From a virus: 57,019 bases of DNA. Position 1 is the stretch's first letter. Each line of letters begins with the position of its first letter. A program made the position numbers and the translations under genes. The stretch covers positions 1 through 57,019 of the IMG/VR virus record IMGVR_UViG_3300048839_000591. One strand, 5' to 3'. Below the pieces are notes generated by a model that was not told where the DNA came from, did no database searches, and saw only the letters and a list, made by a program, of their open reading frames with translations. Below are positions 48,273-57,019 of this stretch, piece by piece.

Positions 48273-49732
48273 GCTGCCTCCTTTGCCTTCAGTAGCTCAT
48301 CACCGATTCTGCCGAGCTGCACGTCATAGTTATCCGGGTCACTCCCCTGTGGCATCAGCTCAAAGCGCGCTCGCTCGAAGTACTGAACGGTCATCCCGTT
48401 CTCTTCAAACTCATCGGTCAAGGGATAGCCGAAGATGCGTAGCCCGCCCCACTTCTCCCAGTAAGCCCGGAATCCATGGCAGAGCTTCTTGCCCGTCTCT
48501 TCAAACACGATGCAATCTGGCTCGTTTGACGCAGGTGGCACGGGTTCACTACCCACGGTGAAGCCAAGCCGTTTTGCCTCTTCAGCGAACGCTTCCGCCG
48601 TGGCTGCACCAACCGCCGGGAGATTGCCCATAATCGCTTGGAGGTCATCCTGGTTATCGTGGGAGCCATATTCGATGATCATCCGGGTGGTTGTGGCCTT
48701 GATAGCCGCCGTCACCAAGAACACGCCCAGTCGATGGCCTTGTGCTCCGACCCCCGTGTTTCGTTCTGACATGGTCCCGTCGCCACGCAAGCCAATACCT
48801 ACCGCCTGCGCAATCCGTTTGGCGGCATCCTGTCCGACCCGCTTGGCATCCAGGTCGACGTCATCGCCGGTATCGGGATAGATGGCAAAGACCCCGCGTG
48901 CGTTTGGCCCTGCGCCTTCGGTATGCACTTCAAGATAGAGATCCACTGGCCAGCCACTGTTGTGCTTCTCGACAACCTTGCGAGCGATGCCTTGCAAGCC
49001 AAGATTGGGATTCAGCCCGACCTCATCATGGACGTTGTAGACCTCCATCCCACGCGCTCGGCAGGCCGTTACGACCGCTGCCCCGATCTTGGGCGTCTGC
49101 TCGCGTTCGATGGCGTTGCCCCCGTCGGTGTTCCTGTGACCATATGAAATAGCGACGTGGAACGAGCGGTCAGGCATGGTCGGTTCCTCGTTTCGTGGCT
49201 GGGAGAGAATCAGATTCGCGGCATCACGAACACGCTCGGGATAGGTCGTGCCCGGATAGGCCCACTTGCCCCGATGGTCTCCGAGCACCGTCACACTGCC
49301 AGCGGTGCCAGCCGAGATGACTGCCTGATAACGTGGATCTCTATCGGCATACTGGCGTAGGTGCTCAGGCCAGTGCTCTTTCGAGCCAAGGCAGTACACA
49401 AGATGGTGAGCGCAGACGGCGATGATCCCCGCGTCGATGGTTGGGAATCCGGCCCCGGCTATACCGCCAGTCGCACCTAACCCCGCGAAGTTGAACTGTT
49501 CCGGTCGCACATCACCGCCATAGCGGAAATAGCCCGTCTCATGCATGATCTGGCCTGCGAGAATGGCCGTCCTGATGCCAAACAGCCCCGACCAATAGAC
49601 CAAGCCATGCGCGATGTTTTCGACCTGCCTGCGGTCATATTTCGGCTCACCAGCGCGGCTGTAGATCGCACTGATGATCTGGTCCGCGCCACAGTCCACC
49701 GGGCCAAGGATCGGCGTGGAAACGTCAATCAC
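48269..49732 (-). CDS. Modular endolysin: glucosaminidase plus amidase
   Basis: 487 residues from GTG 49732. Residues 1-165 look like a glucosaminidase (LAGQIMHETGYFRYGGDVRP, NFAGLGATGG). Residues 187-395 are Amidase_3-like with zinc ligands H199 (SYGHRN), E209 and H270 (LEVHTEG) and catalytic E354 (IIEYGSHDN). Residues 405-482 (YWEKWGGLRIFGYPLTDEFE, QYFERARFE) form a module I know from Chloroflexota surface proteins, probably wall binding. It degrades host peptidoglycan at lysis. Confidence 0.88.
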   Translation of the reverse strand: MIDVSTPILGPVDCGADQIISAIYSRAGEPKYDRRQVENIAHGLVYWSGLFGIRTAILAGQIMHETGYFRYGGDVRPEQFNFAGLGATGGIAGAGFPTIDAGIIAVCAHHLVYCLGSKEHWPEHLRQYADRDPRYQAVISAGTAGSVTVLGDHRGKWAYPGTTYPERVRDAANLILSQPRNEEPTMPDRSFHVAISYGHRNTDGGNAIEREQTPKIGAAVVTACRARGMEVYNVHDEVGLNPNLGLQGIARKVVEKHNSGWPVDLYLEVHTEGAGPNARGVFAIYPDTGDDVDLDAKRVGQDAAKRIAQAVGIGLRGDGTMSERNTGVGAQGHRLGVFLVTAAIKATTTRMIIEYGSHDNQDDLQAIMGNLPAVGAATAEAFAEEAKRLGFTVGSEPVPPASNEPDCIVFEETGKKLCHGFRAYWEKWGGLRIFGYPLTDEFEENGMTVQYFERARFELMPQGSDPDNYDVQLGRIGDELLKAKEAA

Positions 49733-49821
49733 GACCCACCGCCGAACGCATAGCCGATGGCCAGAAGAATGAGCATGCCCATGAGCGCACCGAGGGCAAA
49801 GGCCGGTATCAGGCGCTTCAT
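49729..49821 (-). CDS. Small membrane protein (30 aa) of lysis cassette
   Basis: ATG 49821 to TGA 49729: MKRLIPAFALGALMGMLILL, then AIGYAFGGGS. One transmembrane helix with GxxxG spacing. It overlaps the endolysin start as GTGA and the previous gene as ATGA. Confidence 0.65.
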   Translation of the reverse strand: MKRLIPAFALGALMGMLILLAIGYAFGGGS

Positions 49822-49904
49822 CCGATGTATCCCATCACGGCGAGGAGAATCAGAAACAGGAACACCATGATGAGAATCGTCCAGAGTTCCATGCGTGAAA
49901 TCAT
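49818..49904 (-). CDS. Small membrane protein (28 aa) of lysis cassette
   Basis: ATG 49904 (GAAAGGAGC upstream) to TGA 49818: MISRMELWTILIMVFLFLIL, then LAVMGYIG. One transmembrane helix. Possible pinholin or holin accessory. Confidence 0.6.
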   Translation of the reverse strand: MISRMELWTILIMVFLFLILLAVMGYIG

Positions 49905-49917
49905 GTCGTTGCTCCTT

Positions 49918-50055
49918 TCAGAGCCAACCAGTGGGAGCACCACGAATGTACTTGGCTGCTTTCTGCACGACCGTCCAGACAAATGCGCCGATGACCATGC
50001 CGAACACAATCAGCGGCATGTTCTCGCGTTGGTTGAAGCGGCTGCGACGGGTCAT
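49918..50055 (-). CDS. Small membrane protein (45 aa) of lysis cassette
   Basis: ATG 50055 (overlapping the previous stop as ATGA) to TGA 49918: MTRRSRFNQRENMPLIVFGM, then VIGAFVWTVVQKAAKYIRG. Basic N-terminus and one transmembrane helix. Confidence 0.6.
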   Translation of the reverse strand: MTRRSRFNQRENMPLIVFGMVIGAFVWTVVQKAAKYIRGAPTGWL

Positions 50056-50444
50056 GACGCCTCCGCTTCCAGCGCGTCAAGTCGCTGCGCTTCCACGAGC
50101 ATGGCATCGACAATCACGGCCAAATCGGCCTCATTGAGCGTGTAGCCCATCTGTTGCGCCCGTTCAACGCCAGCGGCGAGGGTCAGGACACGGCTATGCA
50201 GGTTGTCTCGTGCGCCGCTGAATGGGTCGGTATCGTCTTCTGGCCTCTCGGTTTTCGGCAGCATGGCGATGATGGCCCCGATGGTTGGACGGACCCCAGC
50301 CAGGACCAGGCCGAAGAGCCAGCCGCGCCAGTCAGTGATGGCCTCGAAATCGGTCGTATAGAGAATGTTCAGAATCGGCCCGGAAAACGTCACGGCCAGG
50401 AAAAACAGGGTCTCCGGCTTCGGTTTCCACGTGTAATGCCCCAT
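50052..50444 (-). CDS. Membrane protein of lysis cassette, holin-like
   Basis: 130 residues. Two hydrophobic segments (ETLFFLAVTFSGPILNIL and LFGLVLAGVRPTIGAIIAML) followed by a charged helical C-terminus. Holin-like layout; which of the cassette's proteins forms the lethal lesion cannot be told from sequence. Confidence 0.6.
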   Translation of the reverse strand: MGHYTWKPKPETLFFLAVTFSGPILNILYTTDFEAITDWRGWLFGLVLAGVRPTIGAIIAMLPKTERPEDDTDPFSGARDNLHSRVLTLAAGVERAQQMGYTLNEADLAVIVDAMLVEAQRLDALEAEAS

Positions 50445-50750
50445 CTACTCCACCTCTTTCAGCCAGCAGCGGATTTTCCACCAGAGCCAACAGCAGACCA
50501 CCAATAAGCTGACGGCCAGGCCAATGACCATCGCATCCGGCAAGGGCAGGTGCAGAAACGACCAGTTGCCGAGAATCAACACCACCAGCGTCATGATCCA
50601 GCCGAAGCCGAGCGCCGCCGAGCGAATCAATCGGCTGGCAATGCTGCGGTCCCCATGGATGGCCCGCAGGAAGCGGACGAAATCCCGCGCCAGAAACAGC
50701 ATGACCACGATGGTTGCGGCCAGAACCCAACTGACAAATTCTCTAGCCAT
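50445..50750 (-). CDS. Membrane protein with three predicted helices
   Basis: 101 residues from ATG 50750, MAREFVSWVLAATIVVMLFL, then IRSAALGFGWIMTLVVLILG and DAMVIGLAVSLLVVCCWLWW. Three transmembrane segments, class I holin-like topology. Strongest holin candidate of the cassette. Confidence 0.65.
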   Translation of the reverse strand: MAREFVSWVLAATIVVMLFLARDFVRFLRAIHGDRSIASRLIRSAALGFGWIMTLVVLILGNWSFLHLPLPDAMVIGLAVSLLVVCCWLWWKIRCWLKEVE

Positions 50751-50955
50751 GCTCGTGATCCCGTTCCATCTGTTGCTGGCGGATTTTCTGCTCGAACAAG
50801 ACGTTGACCAGCTCGACCTTCTCGACAATCTCGCGGGTCGTGTGATCGGCGTAGGACAGCAGATTGTTCTGTCGCCGCTCGTCTTCGGGACTCAACCCCG
50901 CTGGTTCTGATTTGTCTGGTCGTGCCCGCAACCAGTCCATCAACCGCCCAATCAT
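50743..50955 (-). CDS. Small helical protein of lysis cassette
   Basis: 70 residues, MIGRLMDWLRARPDKSEPAG, then a charged helix (HTTREIVEKVELVNVLFEQK). No transmembrane segment. Overlaps both neighbours. Possibly an antiholin-like or tail-associated protein; uncertain. Confidence 0.55.
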   Translation of the reverse strand: MIGRLMDWLRARPDKSEPAGLSPEDERRQNNLLSYADHTTREIVEKVELVNVLFEQKIRQQQMERDHEHG

Positions 50956-51221
50956 CAGTCGCCTCGGTCTCGATAGAGGTCACGCTTCAACGTATCGGCG
51001 ATGTTCTCCAGCAGCCGCGCATTCGCCTCTTCGCGGGCCGTCTTCTGAAACAGCGCCGCTTCCAACTTCTCGTTCTGTTTCAGCGCCCGGTCCAATTGCT
51101 CGCGCATCAGTTGCACGTAGGCCGGGGTAAAGAGCCACTTCCAAATCAATGCGAAGAACAGCAGGGCAAAGAAGCCCTGACCTAACACCCAGGCGAGAAT
51201 CGCCCCGTTGTCGGCTGGCAT
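50955..51221 (-). CDS. Membrane-anchored coiled-coil protein
   Basis: 88 residues. An N-terminal transmembrane helix (ILAWVLGQGFFALLFFALIW) and a C-terminal coiled coil (QLDRALKQNEKLEAALFQKT). This resembles small holin-like proteins of the BhlA type. First gene of the lysis cassette after the tail hub. Confidence 0.62.
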   Translation of the reverse strand: MPADNGAILAWVLGQGFFALLFFALIWKWLFTPAYVQLMREQLDRALKQNEKLEAALFQKTAREEANARLLENIADTLKRDLYRDRGD

Positions 51222-51236
51222 CGCTGTCAGCCCCTT

Positions 51237-52862
51237 CTAGTCGTCCCATCGACGCAGACCCTCACCAAAGCGCGGCATCTGATAGGACACCCCGTCGCGA
51301 ACATCAGCCAGAATCAGTGCCCGCCCGGACGCATCCGAGCTATCGAGTCTGACGGCGTGATAGGGCTTCTGTGTCCAGCGTATGAACCGCTCGTCTAACC
51401 GGCTGGTAAACCGTTCCCAGCGCTCGGCATGGGGCAAGAACCACTCGGGATCGTCCACCGGGATGAGCATCCCAAAGCGCGTGCGTTCCATCTCGAAGCA
51501 GGTGAACAGGGTCACGCTGCCGTCGTCTTCTGGCAGTTGCGCGACCTTGAGCGTGCCCTGGGAGTAGAACTGCTTGATATCGGCGTACTCGAACATGTAG
51601 CGGCCACTCATGGTGACGGTCTCATCAATGGCTTGGACGGCTTGCAATCGGGTCACGCCGGAGAGAATCACGTCCGACAGCTCCCGGTGACTGTGGCCGG
51701 TGGTGCCCGTCTCCCGGTTCTGCTCGAAGCGGACATTCCCTTGCTCAGCCTGTTCCGTCACCAGGTCACGAATCGGGTTGCTGCCCGCGCGCCCACCACC
51801 GCCACCACCGGCACTCGTGGTTGGTGTGCCCGCGCCTAACGCCGCTGGATTGACGGTTGGGATGACCTCCAAGCGCAGGTCCAGCCACTCGGCACCCTCG
51901 CTGTAGCGCCGGGTAAAGACGCGACAGTGCAGCGTGCGATGCCGGAAGCCCGCCGTGCGAATCAAGATGTCAATCCGGTCGCCTTGCCGAACTGCCCAGT
52001 GGTCCCGATGCAGCTTGCAGCCGATGGTGATTTTCGGCTGGCGTGCGGTGGTCAGCGCCCGTTCGAGTTCGCGTCGTGCGGTGGCGCGATCGGCACTAGA
52101 CAGCGTGACCAAGCGTTCAGCGGGCCAGAAGGAGAGGTCCGTGCCCTCGTTGGCATCGACCATGACCGGCTCGTTCGATTGGTAGGACGCGCTGGACGGC
52201 AGCTCACCGCGCATCCGGCGGACTTGCCCCATAATCGAACTGCTGAACGTCACGTCGACGACATCGGCGCCTTCAACCAGGAGCGTGGGATAGTGCGAGC
52301 CGACCGAGGGCAGCCAGTTGAAGCGCCCGTCGTCGGTAATCTCCCATTCCTGCCCGGTCGCGGTCATCAGGTCGTTGAGCACGTTAGACAGCGCTTGATT
52401 GGCAAAGGCGTAGGACGTAATCAACGGCGCTGAGGCGACGAATGAGCCCGGCACGATACCAGAGCGCCCGACACCGGCCAGCGCGTCTCTGAGGGCAGCC
52501 TGGACAATCACGCCCGCCGTGGTGGAGGTGTAGGTGCGTCGTCTGACCGGGCGAATCGCAGTCAGAATCGCGTGCTCATGGGCGAAGAGCGTGACGCCCT
52601 TTTGCGAGAACTGCGTCTCGGTCACGATGCCGCGCCAGACACCCAGCGCCTCATGCCGGATGGTCAGGCGAGAACCGCCGTCACGTTTGATGTATTTGCC
52701 GTCATAGACGCCGTTGATTTGGGCACTTGCAAAGGCGGGGTCCTCGGCTGGCACGAACACCCGCGCCACCCCGACCTCACGGGCCACCGCCACCGCCCAG
52801 GTGACATCCTGCACCGGGAGGTCACGAATGATTTGGTCCTGGTACTCAAGCTCGCAGAGCAT
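51237..52862 (-). CDS. Tail hub / baseplate protein (Gp37-like)
   Basis: 541 residues. The N-terminal part (CELEYQDQIIRDLPVQDVTW, GVWRGIVTETQFSQKGVTLF) and AGVIVQAALRDALAG resemble the siphovirus ReqiPepy6 Gp37-like/tail-hub family. A Gly-rich linker (GTPTTSAGGGGGGRAGSN) leads to a C-terminal beta domain. It follows Dit, the usual Tal/hub place, and forms the tail tip opened at infection. Confidence 0.78.
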   Translation of the reverse strand: MLCELEYQDQIIRDLPVQDVTWAVAVAREVGVARVFVPAEDPAFASAQINGVYDGKYIKRDGGSRLTIRHEALGVWRGIVTETQFSQKGVTLFAHEHAILTAIRPVRRRTYTSTTAGVIVQAALRDALAGVGRSGIVPGSFVASAPLITSYAFANQALSNVLNDLMTATGQEWEITDDGRFNWLPSVGSHYPTLLVEGADVVDVTFSSSIMGQVRRMRGELPSSASYQSNEPVMVDANEGTDLSFWPAERLVTLSSADRATARRELERALTTARQPKITIGCKLHRDHWAVRQGDRIDILIRTAGFRHRTLHCRVFTRRYSEGAEWLDLRLEVIPTVNPAALGAGTPTTSAGGGGGGRAGSNPIRDLVTEQAEQGNVRFEQNRETGTTGHSHRELSDVILSGVTRLQAVQAIDETVTMSGRYMFEYADIKQFYSQGTLKVAQLPEDDGSVTLFTCFEMERTRFGMLIPVDDPEWFLPHAERWERFTSRLDERFIRWTQKPYHAVRLDSSDASGRALILADVRDGVSYQMPRFGEGLRRWDD

Positions 52863-54511
52863 TACAGCACCCAGGCTTTCCGGTAGGCCAGGCTCACCGA
52901 GCCGCCGCCCGGGTTGGTCCAGGTATGCTCGCCCGGCTCCAAGACCACAATCTGGTCGATGTCGCTTGAGACGATGCCTTCCCCGGCTGTGCGGATATCG
53001 CCGCTGGGATGGCTGAAGCCGCGTTCAGCCGTGTCGATTTCCAGCGGGCCACGGAGATACACCGTGTCGAAATCGACGGTCGTGGTGCCGCTGGGATGGA
53101 CAATCGACAGGTCATCGTCGATGACAAAGGCCGTGCCTGCCGCACCGATACTGACGCTGGGTGCTTTGGTCGGATTGAGCGACAGCGAGAACGCCGTGCC
53201 ACCACTGTTGCCGCTGAGCTTGAGACGGCTATTGGTCGTGTTGATTGCTACATCGACCGTCGCGGTATGGCCAACGGTGTCTATGTCCTCTGAGCCGACG
53301 ACAATGGCCACCGCCCCGGCCACGTTCAGCGCGCTGGTGACGGTGGTTGCCGACTTATCCGCTGCCGTCAGGTTGCCCCAGGCTTCGCGCCAGTCAGCCG
53401 AGCCAGCCCCCTGATAGCGCACGAAGGCTGTACCACCGACGTTGGCAACATCAACCAATGCACTGGTGTAATGGACCCGCTTCAGGTTGGTGATGGTCCC
53501 AGCTTCAACGCCGGTCACCAAGGCCAGGACGTTGCCGACTTGCCGGTCAGGGTCGCGTGGGTTGCCAGGGTCTTGTGAAACTTTCGACGTCGCGACCGCC
53601 AGCGTCACGCCGGTTCCCGCGTATTCCAGAATGTCGCAGAGATCGGTTGCCGCGCCCTGAAAGCCGAGGTGCCAGATGCCGTTGGCGACCGGGAAATCCG
53701 AGACCCGAAAATCGTTCCAGTGCCAGACCTGATTGGTCGTCTGGTTCAAGTCCATGCCGCCGTCGTCGTACTGGTTGGCCGTGCGGCTATTGCTGACCGA
53801 CGCGCCATAGTAGAGGTCAAATGACGACGTGCCCGAGGGGGGCAAATCGGCACGCCAGAAGACTTTGGCCGTCGCTGAACCGGGGTTGATGACCTGAAAC
53901 GGGATCGGCTGTCCCTGCCAGAACAATTCCACGTTGGACGCAGCGGTCGCTCCAACCCCGCTCATGTCCACCGTGCCCATCAGCGGGTGATTCTGTAACC
54001 CCCGTCCGGTCAGGTCGACCGCGCTAATCTGGCGGTAGAACGCCGTGCCACCATAGGGCGTGACGGTCAGCGTCGGATAGGCCGGGCTGTTGCCGAGCAC
54101 GTAGACGGTGCCACCGGACACCGCGTCCTCGGCAGTGGTCTCTTGCCAGGTGGAGAGGATGCTGAACTCGCCCTGATAGTGGGCCGGTCCCACCAGTGAG
54201 AAGGATGTGATGCGAACGGTGCATTGAATCTCGCCGCTGTTATCGTCGTGGCTGGCAACCAGCGTTCGATTGGCATTGCGGTAGGGGTCGAAGATGCGCA
54301 TGATGCTCTCATGCGTGGTCAGTTCCGATTTGCGCACCACGCTGAACGGAAACCGGCGCTCTTCAAACTGGCTGCCCTCGCGCAGCGGAAAGCGGCTCCG
54401 TTGCTGGCGTACCGTCGTTGAGACGACGTAGGACGATGGGCGGTCGAACACGACCACAAAGCCCTCAGCGCCGTTCAGGTAGATTCCGTCCAGCATCAGC
54501 GGTGTCGGCAT
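52862..54511 (-). CDS. Distal tail protein (Dit) with inserted beta domains
   Basis: 549 residues, MPTPLMLDGIYLNGAEGFVV. The N-terminal Dit core (REGSQFEERRFPFSVVRKSE, DDNSGEIQCTVRITSFSLVG) is extended by a DUF2341-like beta sandwich (NVELFWQGQPIPFQVINPGS, FDLYYGASVSNSRTANQYDD). It ends with the usual GEHTWTNPGGGSVSLAYRKA. It follows the tape-measure gene (TAATG) and connects tube to hub; the extra domains may bind sugars. Confidence 0.82.
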   Translation of the reverse strand: MPTPLMLDGIYLNGAEGFVVVFDRPSSYVVSTTVRQQRSRFPLREGSQFEERRFPFSVVRKSELTTHESIMRIFDPYRNANRTLVASHDDNSGEIQCTVRITSFSLVGPAHYQGEFSILSTWQETTAEDAVSGGTVYVLGNSPAYPTLTVTPYGGTAFYRQISAVDLTGRGLQNHPLMGTVDMSGVGATAASNVELFWQGQPIPFQVINPGSATAKVFWRADLPPSGTSSFDLYYGASVSNSRTANQYDDGGMDLNQTTNQVWHWNDFRVSDFPVANGIWHLGFQGAATDLCDILEYAGTGVTLAVATSKVSQDPGNPRDPDRQVGNVLALVTGVEAGTITNLKRVHYTSALVDVANVGGTAFVRYQGAGSADWREAWGNLTAADKSATTVTSALNVAGAVAIVVGSEDIDTVGHTATVDVAINTTNSRLKLSGNSGGTAFSLSLNPTKAPSVSIGAAGTAFVIDDDLSIVHPSGTTTVDFDTVYLRGPLEIDTAERGFSHPSGDIRTAGEGIVSSDIDQIVVLEPGEHTWTNPGGGSVSLAYRKAWVL

Positions 54512-57018
54512 TAGCCAAGAACCCTTCGCTTCTGGTCGTCCAGAAGGTCAACCAGTTCGGAGTAGAGCAGTTCACCGCTGGGTAGGTAGATGTTATTGAC
54601 GATGGACGATGGGCCACTCGACGGGGCGCCCGCACCGGAAACGCTCGCCTGCTCATCAGCCGTCGCCGTATTTGTTGATGACGCGCTCGGTGCTACGTAG
54701 CCCGCCGCGACCGGCCCGTAGCGTGGTCGCTGGCCTTGCCCTTGGCTGCCGACTTCGCCAGCACCAGGGCCGGTAATCAGGAAGCCATCGTTGAAGGCCA
54801 CCGCACCCGCTTCTTGCTTGATGAGGCCGAGGAGTTGCGCCAAGAGTTGGAGTTTCGCGTTCAGTTCATCAACGCCGTCGGCGCCGGTCAGCATGGCTTC
54901 CACGAGGTCGACGGTCAGCGAATCTTCCAGCCGTTCCAATTCGGGGAGCACCGCATCACGCAGCACATCGACCGGGAACATGGCCATGAATTGCTCAGGG
55001 GTGATCCCGCCTTCGAGGAACGAGTCAGCCAGAGGCCGGGCCAAGGCCGCGCCACTTTCGCCCATCACTGGCATCAAGGCGCGAATCTGCGCTAGGGCGT
55101 CATCGGTCATGACCACCACGGCGTCTTTCAGTGCCGGGTCTTCGATTAGTCCCTCAGCGATGGCTTGGGTCATGATGCCGCCGATACGGGCCAGGTCGCC
55201 TTCTTTGGTGGCCAGTTCATCGGATAACGCGTCAATCATGGCTTGCGGAGCACCAGCCATTGAGAGCACCGCGATATCCCGTTGCAGCGCGGCGATATCC
55301 TCAGCCATGCGTTCGACCAGGTCACCGGAGGTGAAATCGTCCATCGATCCGGTCAGGAGTTCCCAGAAGCTCTGTTCGCGTTGGGCGCGTTCGAATGCTT
55401 CGACCATGCCGCGCCGAACGGCCTCGCCGTAGAGTTGCCCGGCCAGTTCCAGTTCACGAATCGTTTCGCCGATGTCGTCACGCACACCAGCGAGCACGAT
55501 TTCCGGCGCGTTGATGCCTTCGAGCAACAGCAGTTCGGTACGCAGATCCTTCAGTTGCCCTTCGAGGTCGCTGATGTAGCCACCGGAGATAATGTCCTGT
55601 GTCTGCCCGGAGATGGTCGAGAACAGGTCTTCGAGCGCGGCTTGTGCGTCCATCCAGTTCTGTTCGTCCGTCGCGACGCCGACCAGGTCTTGAATCGTGC
55701 GTCCGGTGTTCTCCGACCAGCGGGCGAGCAATGCCCCAGCGGCGTCTAACTCACTTTGCAGTTTGGCGCGGGTCTCTTCATCGGCACCGCTAAGAATGGC
55801 GTCTTGCAGGTCGTCACCGAGTTCCTGGTAGCGCCGTGAGAGTTGCAGGGCCACCCGGTCATCAATGTGGCCCGCCAGTTCACCGATACGAGAGGTATCG
55901 GCTGCCATGCCGCTGATAATCGCGCTGGCGATTTCGGTGGCGCGTGATGAGGCCGTTTCTGCCGCGTCCGGCATCCCCTCGAACACCCAGTCCCAAGACG
56001 GTTGGGTTTTGAACGGTCCCTTTTCTGCCGGTGATTGCGGGATATAGGCGTTGAGATCCCAAATCGCGGCGATCGCCGCGTCGGTGTTGACATACGGATT
56101 GATGGTGAAGGTCCGCGGGACGCTATCGATCGCGCCCTGGAGATTGCCGATATTGGTCAGCGCATTGGTGACATCAGCCGTTGCCGTGATGCTCGGGTCC
56201 GGCATCGCCTCGCCCTCGATGTTGACGGTCTCGATGTTCTGTAAGGCGTTGTCGATGGCAACTTGTGCGACCAGCTCAGGGTCAGACATATTGGCAATGT
56301 CGCCACCGAGGACCGAGATGTTCTCCTGGGCGCTGTCGATGTGAACGTTGGCAACCAGTTCCGGGTCACTCAGATTGGCCAGGTCGCCAGCAAATACGGA
56401 AAGATTCTGGTCAGCCTCGCCGGTATCGAGCGTGACACTGGCATCGGTTGTTTCGGGAATCAATCCGAGACTCGCAATCAGGTCTGAGACGACGCTAACC
56501 AGTTCTTCAATCGAGCCATAGAGTTGTTCGGTAGCGGCCATCAGGTTCTCGGAGGAGACAATGGCTGGGTCGATGCCCTTGGCTAGTTCTGCCGCTGCTT
56601 GGTTGAACTGCTCCTGGTTGAGTTCGCCGCTAGCCAGTTGGGCGTTCAGGTCATCGAGACCCTTGTTATACCGGGCACGCGCAGCCTCAGCGCTCACCAG
56701 TGAAGCTTCTTCGTCAGCGACGCCGCCAGCGTACCGACCAACCGCCCAGGTCAAATCGTCATATTGCTGTTTCTGTTCTTCTGAGAGTGGAATACCGGCT
56801 TCGATCTGCTTATTCAGAATATCGAGCGCGCCTTCCGCGCTACTGAGCATGCCTTCCCAGTGGGAGACATGCGCGCTCGCCTCAGCCACCGAGTTGTTCC
56901 ATGAGGCGTTGATGATGTGGACGGCATCGAGGCTGGAGGCCAGGCTATCGACTTCCTCTTTGAGCTGCTTGGTTGCACCGCCCGCCGCAGCCATGGCTGC
57001 GGGCCTGCCCTGCTCCAT
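54511..57018 (-). CDS. Tail tape-measure protein, C-terminal part
   Basis: This frame is the in-frame continuation of the tape-measure gene that starts at 2072; the ATG at 57018 is internal. It contains long helices (KEEVDSLASSLDAVHIINAS), a repeated acidic block (LSDPELVANVHIDSAQENIS and MSDPELVAQVAIDNALQNIE), helical regions rich in Glu/Arg/Gln and a Gly/Ser-rich C-terminus followed by NNIYLPSGELLYSELVDLLD. Stop TAA 54511 overlaps the Dit start. Confidence 0.92.
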   Translation of the reverse strand: MEQGRPAAMAAAGGATKQLKEEVDSLASSLDAVHIINASWNNSVAEASAHVSHWEGMLSSAEGALDILNKQIEAGIPLSEEQKQQYDDLTWAVGRYAGGVADEEASLVSAEAARARYNKGLDDLNAQLASGELNQEQFNQAAAELAKGIDPAIVSSENLMAATEQLYGSIEELVSVVSDLIASLGLIPETTDASVTLDTGEADQNLSVFAGDLANLSDPELVANVHIDSAQENISVLGGDIANMSDPELVAQVAIDNALQNIETVNIEGEAMPDPSITATADVTNALTNIGNLQGAIDSVPRTFTINPYVNTDAAIAAIWDLNAYIPQSPAEKGPFKTQPSWDWVFEGMPDAAETASSRATEIASAIISGMAADTSRIGELAGHIDDRVALQLSRRYQELGDDLQDAILSGADEETRAKLQSELDAAGALLARWSENTGRTIQDLVGVATDEQNWMDAQAALEDLFSTISGQTQDIISGGYISDLEGQLKDLRTELLLLEGINAPEIVLAGVRDDIGETIRELELAGQLYGEAVRRGMVEAFERAQREQSFWELLTGSMDDFTSGDLVERMAEDIAALQRDIAVLSMAGAPQAMIDALSDELATKEGDLARIGGIMTQAIAEGLIEDPALKDAVVVMTDDALAQIRALMPVMGESGAALARPLADSFLEGGITPEQFMAMFPVDVLRDAVLPELERLEDSLTVDLVEAMLTGADGVDELNAKLQLLAQLLGLIKQEAGAVAFNDGFLITGPGAGEVGSQGQGQRPRYGPVAAGYVAPSASSTNTATADEQASVSGAGAPSSGPSSIVNNIYLPSGELLYSELVDLLDDQKRRVLG

Positions 57019-57019
57019 A
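56879..57019. repeat. Terminal direct repeat, right copy
   Basis: Same sequence as 1-141 except for C at 57005 (A at 127), which changes one tape-measure codon between Met and Arg. A population variant or an end-of-contig error. Confidence 0.9.

Overview
The window is a complete or nearly complete genome of a temperate, long-tailed (siphovirus-type) dsDNA phage of about 56.9 kb, assembled as a circle. Bases 1-141 recur at 56879-57019 with one mismatch, and the tape-measure gene runs through the join. The host is probably a Chloroflexota bacterium. The main clue is the endolysin C-terminus (FGYP...QYFERARFE), a wall-associated motif I associate with that phylum; high GC and common GTG starts fit but do not prove it.

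Layout. A short plus-strand lysogeny block (about 34.8-37.9 kb) holds a CI-like repressor, small membrane/surface proteins, a tyrosine integrase and a secreted peptide. Almost everything else is on the minus strand and reads away from a divergent operator/promoter region at 34.66-34.74 kb. In transcription order: early regulators and small proteins (34.6-31.3 kb); a Bet/RecT annealing protein, a conserved phage protein carrying an HNH element, DnaB helicase and a replisome organizer (31.3-26.3 kb); small DNA-metabolism genes including XRE, RusA and zinc-binding proteins (26.2-22.7 kb); terminases, portal, minor head protein, scaffold, decoration and capsid (22.6-14.1 kb); a 9-kb cargo island of glycosyltransferases, a GDP-mannose-epimerase-like enzyme, methyltransferases and two HNH genes (14.0-5.0 kb); neck genes, tail tube, frameshifted tail chaperone and tape measure (5.0 kb across the join to 54.5 kb); Dit and tail hub (54.5-51.2 kb); a lysis cassette (51.2-48.3 kb); and fibres/tailspikes (48.3-38.4 kb). 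A type II tRNA-like gene lies at the far end (38.2 kb).

How it works together. Most genes overlap their neighbour by ATGA or GTGA, which implies translational coupling in long polycistronic mRNAs. GC-rich hairpins with T-tracts lie directly before the terminase, scaffold/capsid and tail-tube blocks and may set their relative expression. The sugar island sits between head-completion and neck genes, so it would be expressed late, which suits modification of virions, DNA or host surface during assembly.

Most notable observations: an HNH cassette that has duplicated and recoded the 3' end of its target gene (28.6-29.3 kb); a second HNH gene nested out of frame inside a DNA methyltransferase; a cargo slot between portal and minor head gene that was filled twice and left a 15-codon chimeric scar; a CI-like repressor without its Ser/Lys dyad; a GDP-mannose epimerase homologue without its catalytic Cys; and a tRNA-like gene without a normal anticodon loop.
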